Below, piece by piece: positions 1 to 11,800 of a stretch of DNA of 64,000 nt. The notes under the pieces were generated by a model. That model was not told the DNA's origin. It ran no database searches and saw only the letters and a program-made list of their open reading frames with translations. How positions within the stretch are numbered: position 1 is the first letter of the stretch; each line of letters begins with the position of its first letter. Source of the DNA: Oscarella lobularis (taxonomy: Eukaryota; Porifera; Homoscleromorpha; Homosclerophorida; Oscarellidae); contig NC_089175.1 in the NCBI RefSeq assembly GCF_947507565.1, forward strand, positions 372,001-436,000. Direction: 5' to 3'. A program made the position numbers and the translations under genes.

Positions 1-567
1 GAGAGTCCGTTTCATGAAGCACCCTGGGCTATATGACCAGCGCATGCAGACCATCAGTTTATATAATTACGCGAGCACCTTTGCGATCCCAGTAGGGTCT
101 TCGTTTGCGTATCTCTTACCCGTAGCTTTGAACGTGACACAAGCCAGCAGCCAGATGAACATTTGCTCTGACTTGACGCGAGCCTGTTCCTTCAACAGTC
201 GTAGAGGCCCCTAGGGCAGGCGGGCAGCAACCACCATGCGATTCTCCGTCCGAGTAGACGATTGAAGTAAAGTTCCGTCCTAGAATCAAGAGAATACACG
301 TTGGTTGGAAGTTTCATCCTGTGTATGGCACGTATACCGTGCTCCTGTTCCATTCTTGCGATCATCTAACGTAAAGACGTTTATAAAGGGCCAATAAAAT
401 TAACCCACTTACGTCGTCCAGATTGCTGAACACCTGGATCTAAATGAGCAACAGGCAAAAAAGTAAACTTTTCATCGAAGTCCACGACGCGAAATTACGT
501 CTACGAGCATTTCTGCTTGAGCGACGAAAAGAAAAGCGAAAAGAACAACGAAACGTAGAGAGCCCAT
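1..567 (-). CDS. Unidentified secreted protein, 5' exons only (runs off left edge)
   Basis: I do not recognise this protein. On the minus strand an ATG at 567 opens a typical signal peptide (MGSLRFVVLFAFLFVAQAE). It appears to be followed by a small exon near 403-429 ending in a strong GTAAGT donor, then an open exon from about 290 to 95 ending at GGTAAGAG. That exon encodes a Gly/Cys-containing stretch (SDGESHGGCCPPALGAS). Protein continues past base 1. The donor of exon 1 is uncertain, because the straight reading frame stops just after RRGLR, so the exon must end before that. Secretion is inferred from the signal peptide alone; no domain was identified. A chance ORF with good splice-like signals is the main alternative. 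Confidence 0.35.
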
Positions 568-914
568 GGCAGACAGATCTAAATTAAAATAGAGAATAGT
601 AATTACACACAAAGTATGCTGGAGGGTTTTCTCTAAAGTGGCTATATAGAGGTATAGAAACGACGACAAACCTCAGTCACAGCGAACCGGTACGCGTAAA
701 CCATGCAAAAAGTATACCTCGAATGAGCGTCTTCTTCTCACGTTGAGGCTCGGTTGAGCTGTGAATGAATAGTGCACACGGGGAGTGCCTCTTTTTATAG
801 AGTACTTCATATTGCTCGACGGAGCATTGAAAGGTTTCACTAAACAAACAGTCTCCCTCAGCGCAGTCTGTGATGTGGCTAGCGCGTTTCCAGTGACTAA
901 TTGTTTATATTGCC

Positions 915-1120
915 TTAAACTGGCCTCTCATAACCTAAACTGGCGTCTCATAACCTAAACTGGCCTCTCATATATGATAACCTAAACTGGCCTCTCATAA
1001 CCTAAACTGGCGTCTCATAACCTAAACTGGCGTCTCATAACCTAAACTGACGTCTCATAACCTAAACTAGTGCTTCATAACCTAAGCAAGACCATAAACT
1101 GGCGTCTCATAACCTAAACA
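915..1120. repeat. 20-bp minisatellite, about ten units
   Basis: Tandem repeat of a 20-base unit (CATAACCTAAACTGGCGTCT). The units differ mostly at one position (GCCTC versus GCGTC), and there is one spacer-like insertion (ATATGATAA) and a degenerate end. Units abut directly with no unique spacers. It lies upstream of the unidentified gene at 1-567 and beyond the 3' end of the FN2 gene. No coding function is visible. Confidence 0.9.
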
Positions 1121-1867
1121 GAGTAAAAGTAATACTTTTGACTGACTTCACCCGCCATAGTATGAAGATCACTTCCGCACGATAACTTCTGTTATCTGCG
1201 TCTGTAAGTTTCCGTGGGACATGCGGCTGCCGGCGCGTGCATGCAGGGCACCGTTATGAATCTCATAACCAAATGAATGAATTCATAATTAAGAACGTCC
1301 TGCAGTTGTTGTAGGGTCCAAGAACGCATCCGCCGGAATCGCAGCATCGACTTTCCTCGCATTGAGAGCAGTTTCCCTTGCAAAAGAGTCTGACCTGATC
1401 GCGCGGAAAAATAGTTTTTTATAACAACGTTGGCTAACGCACGTCAGCTAGAAAAGGAGACAGAGATGCGTTGAAAGAATCGCCGCCTGGGAGCCGTTGC
1501 TTGCAAGCGAAGACGTCCAGTCGTTGTACAGTGATAGCAAATATAGCCGCGACGAATTAACTGCGGAATTAAGCGACATTTTTCCCCTAGCATTTGAGTG
1601 TAGAAAACGTTCTTTTTTGTATTGACAGAACAATCGCAGACACGTGAGGATTCTCTGCGCGATGTGCAGTCCCAGAAAACAGGCAAGCGCAAACGAAAAA
1701 CAAGGTGAGCAAAGTTGCGTTGCGTGTGACGACACTAATAGACGTTGGACGTCAATTTTAAAGCAAACACAGACACACTGATAGCATAACAGACCAGCAA
1801 GACACTAACAATCGCATATAGAGGAAGCAGACGCTTACGAAACACACAAAGTCAAGTCCCTGAGGCG
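1121..1867. other. Gene-free interval
   Basis: Short minus-strand ORFs occur here, but none has a recognisable domain, signal peptide or convincing splice structure. This interval lies beyond the stop codon of the FN2 gene and probably holds its 3' UTR. Confidence 0.4.
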
Positions 1868-3628
1868 TTATTGGCAGTTACCCCAGTCGCTGTAGCTTTG
1901 ATCTTTTTTCACGCTAGTTGCGCACCATTCTCTATCATGACCTTCGCTCGTGCAGTCGTCGTACTGAGTACCCTTGTACTTGAAAGGAAAAACGCACACG
2001 CTTCCATCGGTTGTACGTCTTTCAGCAAGCTCTGTCGTCTCCGTAGTAAAAAACGGTTCCGTAGGTTCCGTCGTAGGGAAGTAACAGTTATCCCATTCGC
2101 TGTAGCTTAGATCTTTTTTCACGCTAGTTGCACACCATTCTCTATCATGCCCTTTCCTCGTACAGCCGTTGTACAGACTGCTTTTGTACTTGAAAGGAAC
2201 GCACGGCTTTCCTGTGGTCGTAACTCTTTCAGTTGCAGTCGTAGAACACGCCGTTTCATCGGCAGGCTGACAGTTATCCCATTCGCTGTAGGTCGAATCG
2301 TTTTTGACGCTAGTTGCACACCACTCCCTCGAGTGACCTGCATTGGTGCAACCGCCTCTATGAAACTGATTTTTGTACTTGAAAGGAACGCACAGTTTTC
2401 CATCGGTTGTACGCCTTTGACACGTGGGCACGGTCTCGTCACGACAGTTGTCCCATTCCTTGTAGGTTAGATCTTCTTTGACGCTTGTCGCACACCATTC
2501 TTTGGAATGGCCTGCACTGGTGCAACCGTTGTATAGAGTGCCCTTGTACTTGAAAGGAACACACGGACTTTCATTGGTAGTGCGTCTTTGAGTTGCCGCA
2601 GGCGCAGAATGATGGCGACAGTTACCCCATTTGTTGTGAGTCGAATCGCTTTTGACGCTAGTTGCGCACCATTCCCTATTATGCCCTACTTTCGTGCAGC
2701 CATTGTACAGCCGTCCTTTGTAAGTGAAAGGAACGCACGGGCGCCCGTCGGTTGTATGCCTTTGACACGCGAAATCAACTGCCAATGGCTGGCAGTTATC
2801 CCATTCGTGGTAGCTTAGATCTTTTTTGACGCTTGTTGCACACCATTCTTTGGAATGACCTGCACTGGTACAGCCGTTGTATAGAGTGCCTTTGTACTTG
2901 AAAGGAACGCACAGAACTCCTTTGGTTGTGCGTCTTTCAGTTGCATGTGTGAAGCATTGGGCGTCGTCCGGCTCACAGTTGTCCCATTCACTGTAGGTCG
3001 AATCGTTTTTAACGCAAGTTGCGCACCATTCTCTGTTATGGCCTGCTTTTGTGCAGCCGCTGTACAGATTGGTTCCGTACTTAAAAGGAACGCACCGTTT
3101 TCCATTGGTCGTATGCCTTGAACACACAGACACGGTCTCATCGTTATCGTCAGAGTCGTCAGAGTCGTCACAGTCGTCACAGTCGTCACAGACAAACAGA
3201 CAGTTACCCCATTCGCGGTAGCTTAGATCTTCTTTAACGCTAGTTGCGCACCATTCTCTATCGTGACCTTTGCTCGTGCAGTCGTAGTACAGAATACCCT
3301 TGTACTTGAAAGGAAAAACGCACACGCTTCCATCGGTTGTACATCTTTCAGCAGGCTCTGCCGTATTCGTAGTAAAAAACGGTTCCGTACTAGTAGGTTC
3401 CGTCGTAGGGACGTACACGTGGCAGTTATCCCATTCGCGGTAGCTTAGATCTTCTTTAACGCTAGTTGCGCACCATTCTCTATCATGGCCTTCGCTCGTG
3501 CAGTCGTCGTACTGAGTACCCTTGTACTTGAAAGGAAAAACGCACGATCCTGAGTCGGTTGTACGTGCCTGACTCTGAGTCGTTGCGCAAATTGCACAGA
3601 GAAATACAGCAAAGCGGATCGAGAACAT
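1868..3628 (-). CDS. Secreted protein of nine tandem fibronectin type II domains
   Basis: Intronless 586-residue ORF. I chose the ATG at 3628 because it begins a signal peptide (MFSIRFAVFLCAICATTQSQA); an in-frame upstream Met adds 15 residues that would bury it. Nine FN2 modules follow, each with the PF-x-[YF] core, four cysteines, an invariant EWCATSV or EWCATCV segment and a closing W-x-N-C. Modules 1, 2 and 9 begin CVFPF, the middle six begin CVPF. A Thr/Pro-rich linker follows module 1, and an acidic Asp-Cys/Ser tract (about 3140-3190, a GTC microsatellite in DNA) follows module 2. FN2 modules in other animals bind collagen/gelatin, glycans or phosphorylcholine, so an extracellular ligand-binding role is inferred. 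No protease, lectin or membrane segment is present. The repeats are very alike, which suggests recent expansion. Confidence 0.9.
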   Translation of the reverse strand: MFSIRFAVFLCAICATTQSQARTTDSGSCVFPFKYKGTQYDDCTSEGHDREWCATSVKEDLSYREWDNCHVYVPTTEPTSTEPFFTTNTAEPAERCTTDGSVCVFPFKYKGILYYDCTSKGHDREWCATSVKEDLSYREWGNCLFVCDDCDDCDDSDDSDDNDETVSVCSRHTTNGKRCVPFKYGTNLYSGCTKAGHNREWCATCVKNDSTYSEWDNCEPDDAQCFTHATERRTTKGVLCVPFKYKGTLYNGCTSAGHSKEWCATSVKKDLSYHEWDNCQPLAVDFACQRHTTDGRPCVPFTYKGRLYNGCTKVGHNREWCATSVKSDSTHNKWGNCRHHSAPAATQRRTTNESPCVPFKYKGTLYNGCTSAGHSKEWCATSVKEDLTYKEWDNCRDETVPTCQRRTTDGKLCVPFKYKNQFHRGGCTNAGHSREWCATSVKNDSTYSEWDNCQPADETACSTTATERVTTTGKPCVPFKYKSSLYNGCTRKGHDREWCATSVKKDLSYSEWDNCYFPTTEPTEPFFTTETTELAERRTTDGSVCVFPFKYKGTQYDDCTSEGHDREWCATSVKKDQSYSDWGNCQ

Positions 3629-4192
3629 CGAGACTGCTTGTGGGTGGAGCCAGCTGCCAAATATCACGTGCACGATTTGAATTCCTATTGTTTAGTTGAA
3701 AGGCGTTTTCTAGGCTTTCACAGTTTACTTTCCGAGTCACAGAAGCCCACTACTCCGAACTAGACTACCAGGAGGCCACACTCCTTTGGAGTCGCTACGT
3801 AAACCTCCTGGCTCGCGTTTTAATTATCCGTTACGTCAGCAAAAAATAGATGACGGTGGTTGTGGGAGTGCAGAGTGTGTCGTAAATCTATGCAGAACAC
3901 CATCTCCGTCAGCGGAGGCTGCGGCGGATGCCTAGAAATTGAGAATGGTATCATTTACGATGCGTTCGGCTGGAAGACGCTCCGAAATGTAGAACATCCC
4001 AGTGGTTTTTTAGAACCTGTTTCAATTAACCGAAGGTATAGACTGTGTGATGAGCGTTCTGTAGAGGGTGTTTCACCGCTAAGTCCGGATAATGATTCTT
4101 CATAGGGCAGAGATAAATAGGAGAGGGGGAGGGGAAACTCCCTATTTCAGTTTGTTTGTTAGCGCGCGCTAAAAAGAGCAGCAAGAGTCGCG

Positions 4193-4498
4193 ATGTGCTT
4201 CGACTTTGTGAAGAAATTGATTTACAAGCGAAAAAAACGAATCGCCCATCAAATCAGCTGCCAAAACAACGAAGAGGTACCATTACTTCTCGAGATCATT
4301 GATGGTCAAGAAGAAATAAAGGCCAGCCAGCGAAAGCTTTCTACTTTCTTAGGATTGGAAGACTGGCGACTTGCATGTGTTTTATACCAAACCCATTGTT
4401 ATTATTTGGCTCTTCACATTCTTGCGCAAACCACACCCCCACACTCCCCCCCCCCCCCCCCCCCCACACTAGCCGTCCATGTTACGGGACCCAAATGA
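4193..4498 (+). CDS. Small basic ORF, uncertain
   Basis: ATG-initiated ORF just upstream of INTS4. The first 55 or so residues are charged and protein-like (MCFDFVKKLIYKRKKRIAHQ at the start). The end runs into a His/Pro stretch translated from a poly-C tract at about 4446-4465, so only the front part could be a real exon. No family recognised. It may be a short upstream gene or an upstream ORF of INTS4. Confidence 0.2.
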   Translation: MCFDFVKKLIYKRKKRIAHQISCQNNEEVPLLLEIIDGQEEIKASQRKLSTFLGLEDWRLACVLYQTHCYYLALHILAQTTPPHSPPPPPPTLAVHVTGPK

Positions 4499-4526
4499 CG
4501 TCTTGCGCGAGATCACACTAAAAAGT

Positions 4527-7500
4527 ATGGCGACCCATCGGAAACGCAAAGCGAAGCTCGAATCCTATTCAAACGTAATCTCAAAGCCGCCAGAGAAGAC
4601 ACTCGCAATCAAACTCAAAGCGAAAAAGCCGAAAATCGCATCGGAGTCGAGCCTTCGCGACGCCGCCGCCCAAATAAACATTCTATCGATCCCGAAAAGG
4701 CTGCGATCGCCGCAGCAAATCGACGAAGACATCATGCGTCTCGTAAAAACAATGCAAGGCGGCCAAGGAACGACGTCGGCCGCCGTCCGCGCATCGGCGT
4801 CGGAAAGACTCGCATCCCTTTTGCTTTCCGACTCGTGCTCGCAAGAAATGCGCGAGAAATGCATGGGAGAGCTCGTGGGCGTGCTAAATTCGGAGGGTAC
4901 GCGACGAAACAAAAGTCTCCGTCTTATATATAAAAAAATTCTTATTAGATGACGGGTGTTTGAGGAGTAGTGTCCTTGGAGCGATAGCTAGATGCATTCA
5001 AGACGGAAAATGCGATACTGCAGTAAGACCGACATTTTTAATTAATTAATTAATTAGATATAAATTGATTCTTTTTTCTAGATAAGTGAAAAGGAAATTC
5101 ATAGTTTGGGAATGAATGTATTTGTTTTTTTACACTCTACTATATTAGGAATTTTTTTCTCTTCTATTTTTTAGTGTATTCAAGACGGTTGCTTTGCTGT
5201 GAGAGTGAGCGCTTTGCACTTCATGACGTCCTGCTGGGATCGACAGTTGGCCGACTTGAGTCTCCTGAAGAAAATTCTCGCCGAATTTGTTGGCGATCCC
5301 GACTCACGCGTGAGAAAAGCGGCTCTGGAAGAACTAGTAAGAATCACCGAAAACACAAGTGAAAACATCCAAATAGACATTTCATCATCAAAGGTTGCAC
5401 TGCACTCGAAAGAAGTATCTCTCGAACTAGCAATTTATCCTACAGTAAATCTTCAGTAGATACAAGAATAAAGAGAAACGCGCAATATAATTATAATGAA
5501 TATAGGTTGCATGTGCACTAAAGGACGATGACAGTGACGTGAGAGTCTTGGCTGTTGAGCTTGTGCACTGCATTGCCGTTGGCCAGCCTGACACGTACGT
5601 ACGCGAGGAATAATTATATTGGAGGGGGATTCATTGTAAGCGCGTGTGCACTTCACTTAGGCCCATGCAACTGGATAAAGGGGAACCAATGACGACAGTC
5701 CGACTGATCGATGACGCGTTTATGAAAACATGCGGCATGGTAGTCTTTTTTACAAAACTTGAGAATACATGAAAAAGTTGATGGGATCTTTTCTTAGATG
5801 TCCGACTTGGCTGCCAATGTGAGAACAGAAGCAGCAAGACTTCTGGTAAAATATCAATAAAACAGGTAGGGGAAAAAATACGACGTGTTTTCGCCTTCCA
5901 GGGCCTTTTCACCGACGTGAGTTTCACATTTTTGGAGCAGACGCTAGATAAAAAGCTCATGTCGCACATGAAGGTTAGCGAGAGAAATTCGTAGTCTATG
6001 AGCAACAGTTACTAAAAATCGCAACCTTTTGCAGACGAGAAAATCGTACCACGAAAAGCGCAGAGACGGTTTTGCCGCGGGAAATACAAAAAGCGTGTGG
6101 AGCTCTGGCCGAGACTTTGGCGCTGATGCTGCTAAGGTAAGATAATTAGCAGACTTTCAATAATGTATACGTTTTTACTTTATATTTTGACGTTGTTAGA
6201 AAGTGGATTCTGATGAGTGCCACATTGTCAATCAAGGGGCTTGTGGTGCTTTTATTCACGGACTTGAAGACGAGTTTTTGGGTATAAAAAATATATATGT
6301 AATAATTTTTATCGCCTCAAATTCCTTAAAATTCGCGTAATACAGAAGTGCGAACAGCAGCTGTGAAATCGATGTGCCAACTGTCTACAAAGTATCCAAA
6401 GTTCGCCGCGTTGTCTCTCGACTTCCAAGTTGACATGTTCAACGACGAGATTGACAGCGTGAGGTAAAGATTTCAAATAAATAAATAAATAAATAGATTA
6501 AGAATTTCCACGCACGTAGGCTTACTGCCATTGATTGCCTATGCAAAGTGATTCACTTAGTTGAACTAGAGGAAGATCAACTGGAAACCGTTCTAGGCAT
6601 TCTTCCAGTACAAAGGATTATTAGAGAACTTGTGCTTTTATTTATTTATTTATTTTTGAAGGACTGTTCTTCGGACATTCGAGAAGCAATTCGCGATCTT
6701 CTCGCCAATTCTCACCTGACAACGAAATCGTGTCTAAACCAGGCAATCCAATCGCTGCTGACCAATTTGAATTCCTATCCGCAAGACAGACCGCACATAT
6801 GGAAGCAAGTCCCCCCACCCACAATCAAAACGATCCCATAACGCGAAATTGTCTCTTTTTAGATGCATGAAATCGCTTGGCGATCATCACAGCTCGCTCG
6901 CTTTTGCTCTCGTTAAAGATCTTCTCAATACTCATCCGTACTTTGTGTCGCAGGAGCCGGATGCCGATGACCCAGCCTGTATGAAAAACACGTATATATT
7001 TATATTATACATCGGTCGATTTTGATTTCTAGATATTGGGATTTTGATTTTGGTTTTTTCCGCCATGAAGCATTCGCCGCTGATGGTGGAATTTTGCCCG
7101 CAGCACACGATCCGGCACTATTCCTACCTTCGCGATAGTATACCCGATCTTGTGCCGGACGTACAGGTAAGTCGTATTGTACGAAACCGTGCATCAGCAC
7201 GACACTCTCGCCGCTATAGATTGGAAAGAAATCTCCACTCGTCTTGTCTGAACGTAAGTACAAAAAGACTTCGTAAAAAATATTTATTGATTTTTTCTAG
7301 GATCAATGAAAACGGCTTCGGCTCTCATCGATCGCATCATGGGTAGGGTAATTCATATTGTTCAAAGGCAACAATCAAGAGCCGCCTGTGTTCCCGTACT
7401 TGAAACTGCTATCAGGTGCGCGCGGGACAAATAGATCTTCTCTATGTCATTTATTGATTTTTTGGTTAGGGATTTTGAACAAGTGGCCACTACGACGTCT

Positions 7501-8799
7501 TCGCCGCATTCTGCTTCGTCCGCGACCTGGACGTGCATTTCGATGCACCTTCGCTGCTTGCTTTATTTGTATCAGGTAAACACGCTTGTAGACTAAGACG
7601 TGTATGGAAGAAAAACGAGGGTTTCGGTTTCTTTGTAGGCGTTTGAGCCGTGGCAGTCCGCTTCCAGTGAAAGCCATAGATTGCTTTCTGTTCTCTCGCC
7701 GACGTCGCTTAACGAAGTAGATTTTTTGAATTTTTATTGACCTAGTTTTGCTCTCACGTGTATTGTTCTTATAGTTCCTTAGGTATTCCTACTCTCTGCA
7801 GCACTTATTCTGCGGACTCACTGACAAAGAGCAGCTGCACTTGAGAGAATGCCGAGTTCTTCTTCACGCCGCTTACATCCTCCAAAACAGTCACAAAATA
7901 GCGGAAAAGAGCCAGCACGTCTTGTGTCTCTTATCGAGACTTCAATCACTTGAACGGTGAGAGAGAAAGATTGAATCATGTTCTCGCATCACGTAGCGCG
8001 ATGATAATAAATAGATTCTGCAAGCAGACTGACTGTACTCCGAGTCCCCACGTAAAACACCTGCTCCTAGCAAAGGAGAACATTTACACGGGCGCTGGCT
8101 CAGGAAACTTGCTTCAGTCTCTTTGTGGGCCACTAGAACAAACAGCGAAGGTGTCAAATAAAGAACCAGAAGGTTCTGCTTCTATTTACTGTTATTTTTT
8201 CTATAGGATTTCGACATCAAACAGTACCTGCTCAGCTTTTCTCCTTCGACTTTCCAACGCACGTCAGCTGATATTCTGTTGCCTCGCGACAGTGGACGTG
8301 GCAGCGGGGGAAAGCCAAAGCAGTTCGTATCAGCACTGGCCATCTCTTTTGACATAGAGGCAATCCTCACAAACGTCACTGACATAGAAAGCGTCTGCAT
8401 ACAGGTACTTTGCACGATAGTTATCACGTTAATCAAGCATTGTTTTCTTTTAGGTTTTATTTCCCGACGGAACTCGCCAGATATTTTATCCCAAAGCCGC
8501 TGAAATAAAGAAGCTGACCGACTCGACGCATAGGCTAAGGAGCACCGTTGTCTTGTCTCATTCTCAATGGTCTGGTAAGGTCGAATACGCAGAAACGTGA
8601 CGTTTTCTCCTTCTGGACTCGTCCGCTTTTAGAGGCCTGCGACATTGAAATATCAATCGCTCGATCTTTCACGCCGGATGTCGACGAATTTCTTCTAGTA
8701 AAAGCCCCGTCTGACTTGGATTGCATAAGCAAGGGACTGCTAAATTTGAGCGGTTCTACGTCGGTTTCTATTCAACCCAAGGATCGACTTTACAGATAG
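4527..8799 (+). CDS. INTS4: Integrator complex subunit 4 (multi-exon)
   Basis: HEAT-repeat scaffold of the Integrator complex, which cleaves snRNA 3' ends and attenuates paused Pol II. In other animals INTS4 bridges the INTS9-INTS11 endonuclease to the rest of the complex. The start at 4527 opens with [20 protein letters not shown], the basic N-terminus of this family. About 20 short exons follow. Diagnostic blocks are [12 protein letters not shown] (about 5700), [16 protein letters not shown] (5915), [13 protein letters not shown] (6240), [12 protein letters not shown] (6430), [12 protein letters not shown] (6570), [11 protein letters not shown] (7120) and the C-terminal beta domain with QVLFPDG (8450) ending at TAG 8797-8799. 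The last intron of the HEAT region has a GC donor. It is convergent with FHIP1, 54 bp between stop codons. Identity is very sure; exon limits are approximate. Confidence 0.95.
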
Positions 8800-8853
8800 G
8801 ATCGTGTCAATAAATCATCAATTTCTTTATTCGTTATTAGCAAAACGGAGAAA
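8800..8853. promoter_or_regulatory. Shared 3' end between convergent genes
   Basis: Only 54 bp separate the INTS4 and FHIP1 stop codons. An AATAAA on the plus strand lies near 8810, and the complement of AATAAA (TTTATT) near 8825 serves the minus strand. The two mature mRNAs almost certainly overlap antisense at their 3' ends. Confidence 0.6.
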
Positions 8854-11800
8854 TCAGCTGCTCAAGCCGACGGCATGCTCTTGAGCAATAGAACCTAACT
8901 CTTTTACGAATTCATGAAAAACAATAATAGCAAACAATTTCGAAGGAGGAACTTTCGTCTTTCTCGACAAGGACGGCGACTGATTCTCGCCTCGACGAGA
9001 AATCAGCCCCGTTCGCATCGAAGGATAAGTCTGAGCGCGACCGAACAGATTCCTATATATGACTAGATCATGCGACGTCCACTTCATCGTAGATGGCTCG
9101 GTCTGCCAAGAAACCAACGTCTTTCTCGCTCTTACTAGCTGAGTTTCAAAATTCTCGTGCTGCTTGGCGAGCTCATCGATCTGATACTTTATATCCGTAA
9201 GAACCTATACAAAGAACATTAAAAAATCCAGAGAAGGGGTCTTTGGGGACCCTATATTAGTTATAATGAACTTGACTTAAACTATGGTAATTTTAATACA
9301 CCATACCCCTCCAAAATTAATAATATTAGTCATTAAATAGCAATTTTACATTGAAAATCCAGAAGGGGTCTTTGGGAACCCTATATTAGTTATAATGAAC
9401 TTTGCTATCACGTAGGGCTTAAAACGAACGTAATTTTAATACACCATACCCCTCCAAAATTAATAATATTACTTACTACTGACCTGGATTAAATTCGGCG
9501 CGCCTTTTCTCAATAAAAGATTCGGATTGAGGAGAAACGACGTGAGAAGCGGTTGCGGATATCGGCACAAACTCGTCACGACTTTCGTCAGAAGCAGATT
9601 GACATTGAGCGGATAAGCGAGCATGTTCCGCAACTTGGCGACGAGCGTCGACAGAAAAAAGGCGAACGACGGCAACTCGTCGACGCTCCGACGACTCACG
9701 TCGTTCACGCGCGGCTTACTCGCCATCATCTGCGTCGCGTCGTAGACGCGCGACCAGAGGAGACAGTGACACGCGCACTGACGAATCATCGTTTTCGAAT
9801 CAATTAAATATTTGAGATAGTCTCGTTCGGCGGGAGCGAGATTCGACGGCGAGGCGACGGCGGCGAACGACGACGCGCGCGGACGAGATCCCGGCGAGGG
9901 AGGCGGCGTCGAACGCGGCGACGATTCCGACGGCGTGCTTTGCCGACTCGACGCCGGCATTTGCGACGAATCGTCGACGTTGAGTCGACTCAAGTAGAGA
10001 TGTTCGGATTTGAGGCAGACGGACGGTATGAGAGAGAGGATTCGACCGGATACGTCTTCGGTTATGTCCATTGAGCCGAGGAGTTCCTGTTTAGGGTCGA
10101 GGTGCTGGCGAGTGATGAGGTATCTAGAGGAGGAATTGAGACGGGGGGGCGAGGAAACGAGGGCTGGATGGGGGGATGACCTCAGCGCCAATTCCATCAT
10201 TACTTCTTCACTATTGAGACTTAGGAGAGTGATGAAGAGTGAGAGCGTGACGGGGCAAAGCTGGGAAGGAGGAGGAGAAAATCATTTGGATGCTACAATT
10301 AGTCCTCAATTATATGAACCCTTCCTTATTGGAGTTCAAATAATTGGGATACACAATTTGTCTTCAATTATCTGAACACTTGAGGAATAATTGGAGAAGA
10401 TTTGGATTCTACAATTAGTCCTCGATCATCTGAATCAGATAATTTCAATTATTCGAACCAGATAATCTCAATTATCTAAAACCCTTATAATTGAAGGAGA
10501 TTTGGATGCCACACAATCATCTGGTTCAATTATTCATTATCTCAATTATCTGAACCCCCCTTATTGGAGTTCAAATAATTGGAAAAAAGATTTGGATGCT
10601 ACAATTTCTCGCTTGCCTGCTTGTTGCTGTCATAATTGAACTGCTTCGTCAACGTATCGAGAACTCGGAGATCATCATGCGTGCCTTTGGTGACAAAGCG
10701 AACGAATTCTCGCATCAACAAAGGCTCGGTTATTTCCTCGAGAAAGAGATTAAAGTAGGCAGTGGCAGCGACTCGTCCATTGTGATTTGGCTGAAAAAAA
10801 AGAGAAACTCTAACGAACGATTGGTCGACTCTCGATCACATGCCTACCTGACGAAGCGCTTGACCTATAATCTGCAAGAGAAACGAGTCGTGGATGAGTT
10901 GAAGGAGACTCTGCGTCAATCCGGGCAACGCGACCTTCAAGGGAGAGAAAAATATTGAAACAAAAAAATGAAAATTAATGAGGGGGTGGCGACCTTTATG
11001 ACGGAATTACAGAAAACCAACGAATTCATAAAATTCACAATCGACGGAATGCGAATCCACACGGCCTTATCCAATCGATCCCAATCGTCTCCTAGCAACT
11101 GAAATAGGGAACTCGGCAACGAGGAATAAAGTCCGCTCAATCCGCCGCAGAGAATCGTCGCGAAATTCGACTCTTCCGTAATGAAACGCAACAATTTCGG
11201 ATGTTCGGTCGAGAGACCGAGCAAAATCATAATTCCGCGTCGCGTCACATTTCCAATCGACGTCTCGCTTCGATGAATATAGGGCAAAAGAAACGCGAAG
11301 AGCATAAATCGTCCGTTCTGCGTCTCGGCAAAAAACAAGCCAATCAGCGAATGATCCTTCGCCACCGACTCGCACAAAACGACAACGAGTTCAACAAAAG
11401 CAGCATCAAACTCGTGGGCGTGGTCAACCGCGCCCCCGCCTTCGTTCGCCGTGCTGCACGCGTGAAGAAGTCGCTTGAGCGGCGCGACGACGCGCTCGTA
11501 GTCGAGCAGCGGACGCGGACAACGATCGACGAGTAGCGCGTAGAAGCGCAGCTGTACGCGCTTGAGTTCGATCGACGCGAAGCCGGCGCTCCACGCGTAA
11601 ATCGTCTCGAGAACGTTTTCGTCGAGCAAAAAGTCGACGCACGCCGACGCCGCTTCGTCGTCGACGTCCGCGCCGACGAGATGGGATAGCATGCCGCTCA
11701 GGCACGCGTTGATCGAGCGCGTAATCGTCGACGTTAGACCGGCGCGCGTTTCGTTCATAATTCGACGCGCTTCGCGCCAGTGTTCGGCGATTGTCGCCAC

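Noticed and set aside
915-1120. CRISPR-like array
   Set aside because: Repeats abut without unique spacers, and the genome is eukaryotic.
1444-1735. Two overlapping minus ORFs (82 and 95 codons)
   Set aside because: Different frames over the same DNA, no similarity recognised; probably FN2 3' UTR or intergenic DNA.
3860-4105. 81-codon plus ORF between the FN2 gene and INTS4
   Set aside because: Starts at GTG, no recognised domain, no signal peptide and no splice-supported continuation.
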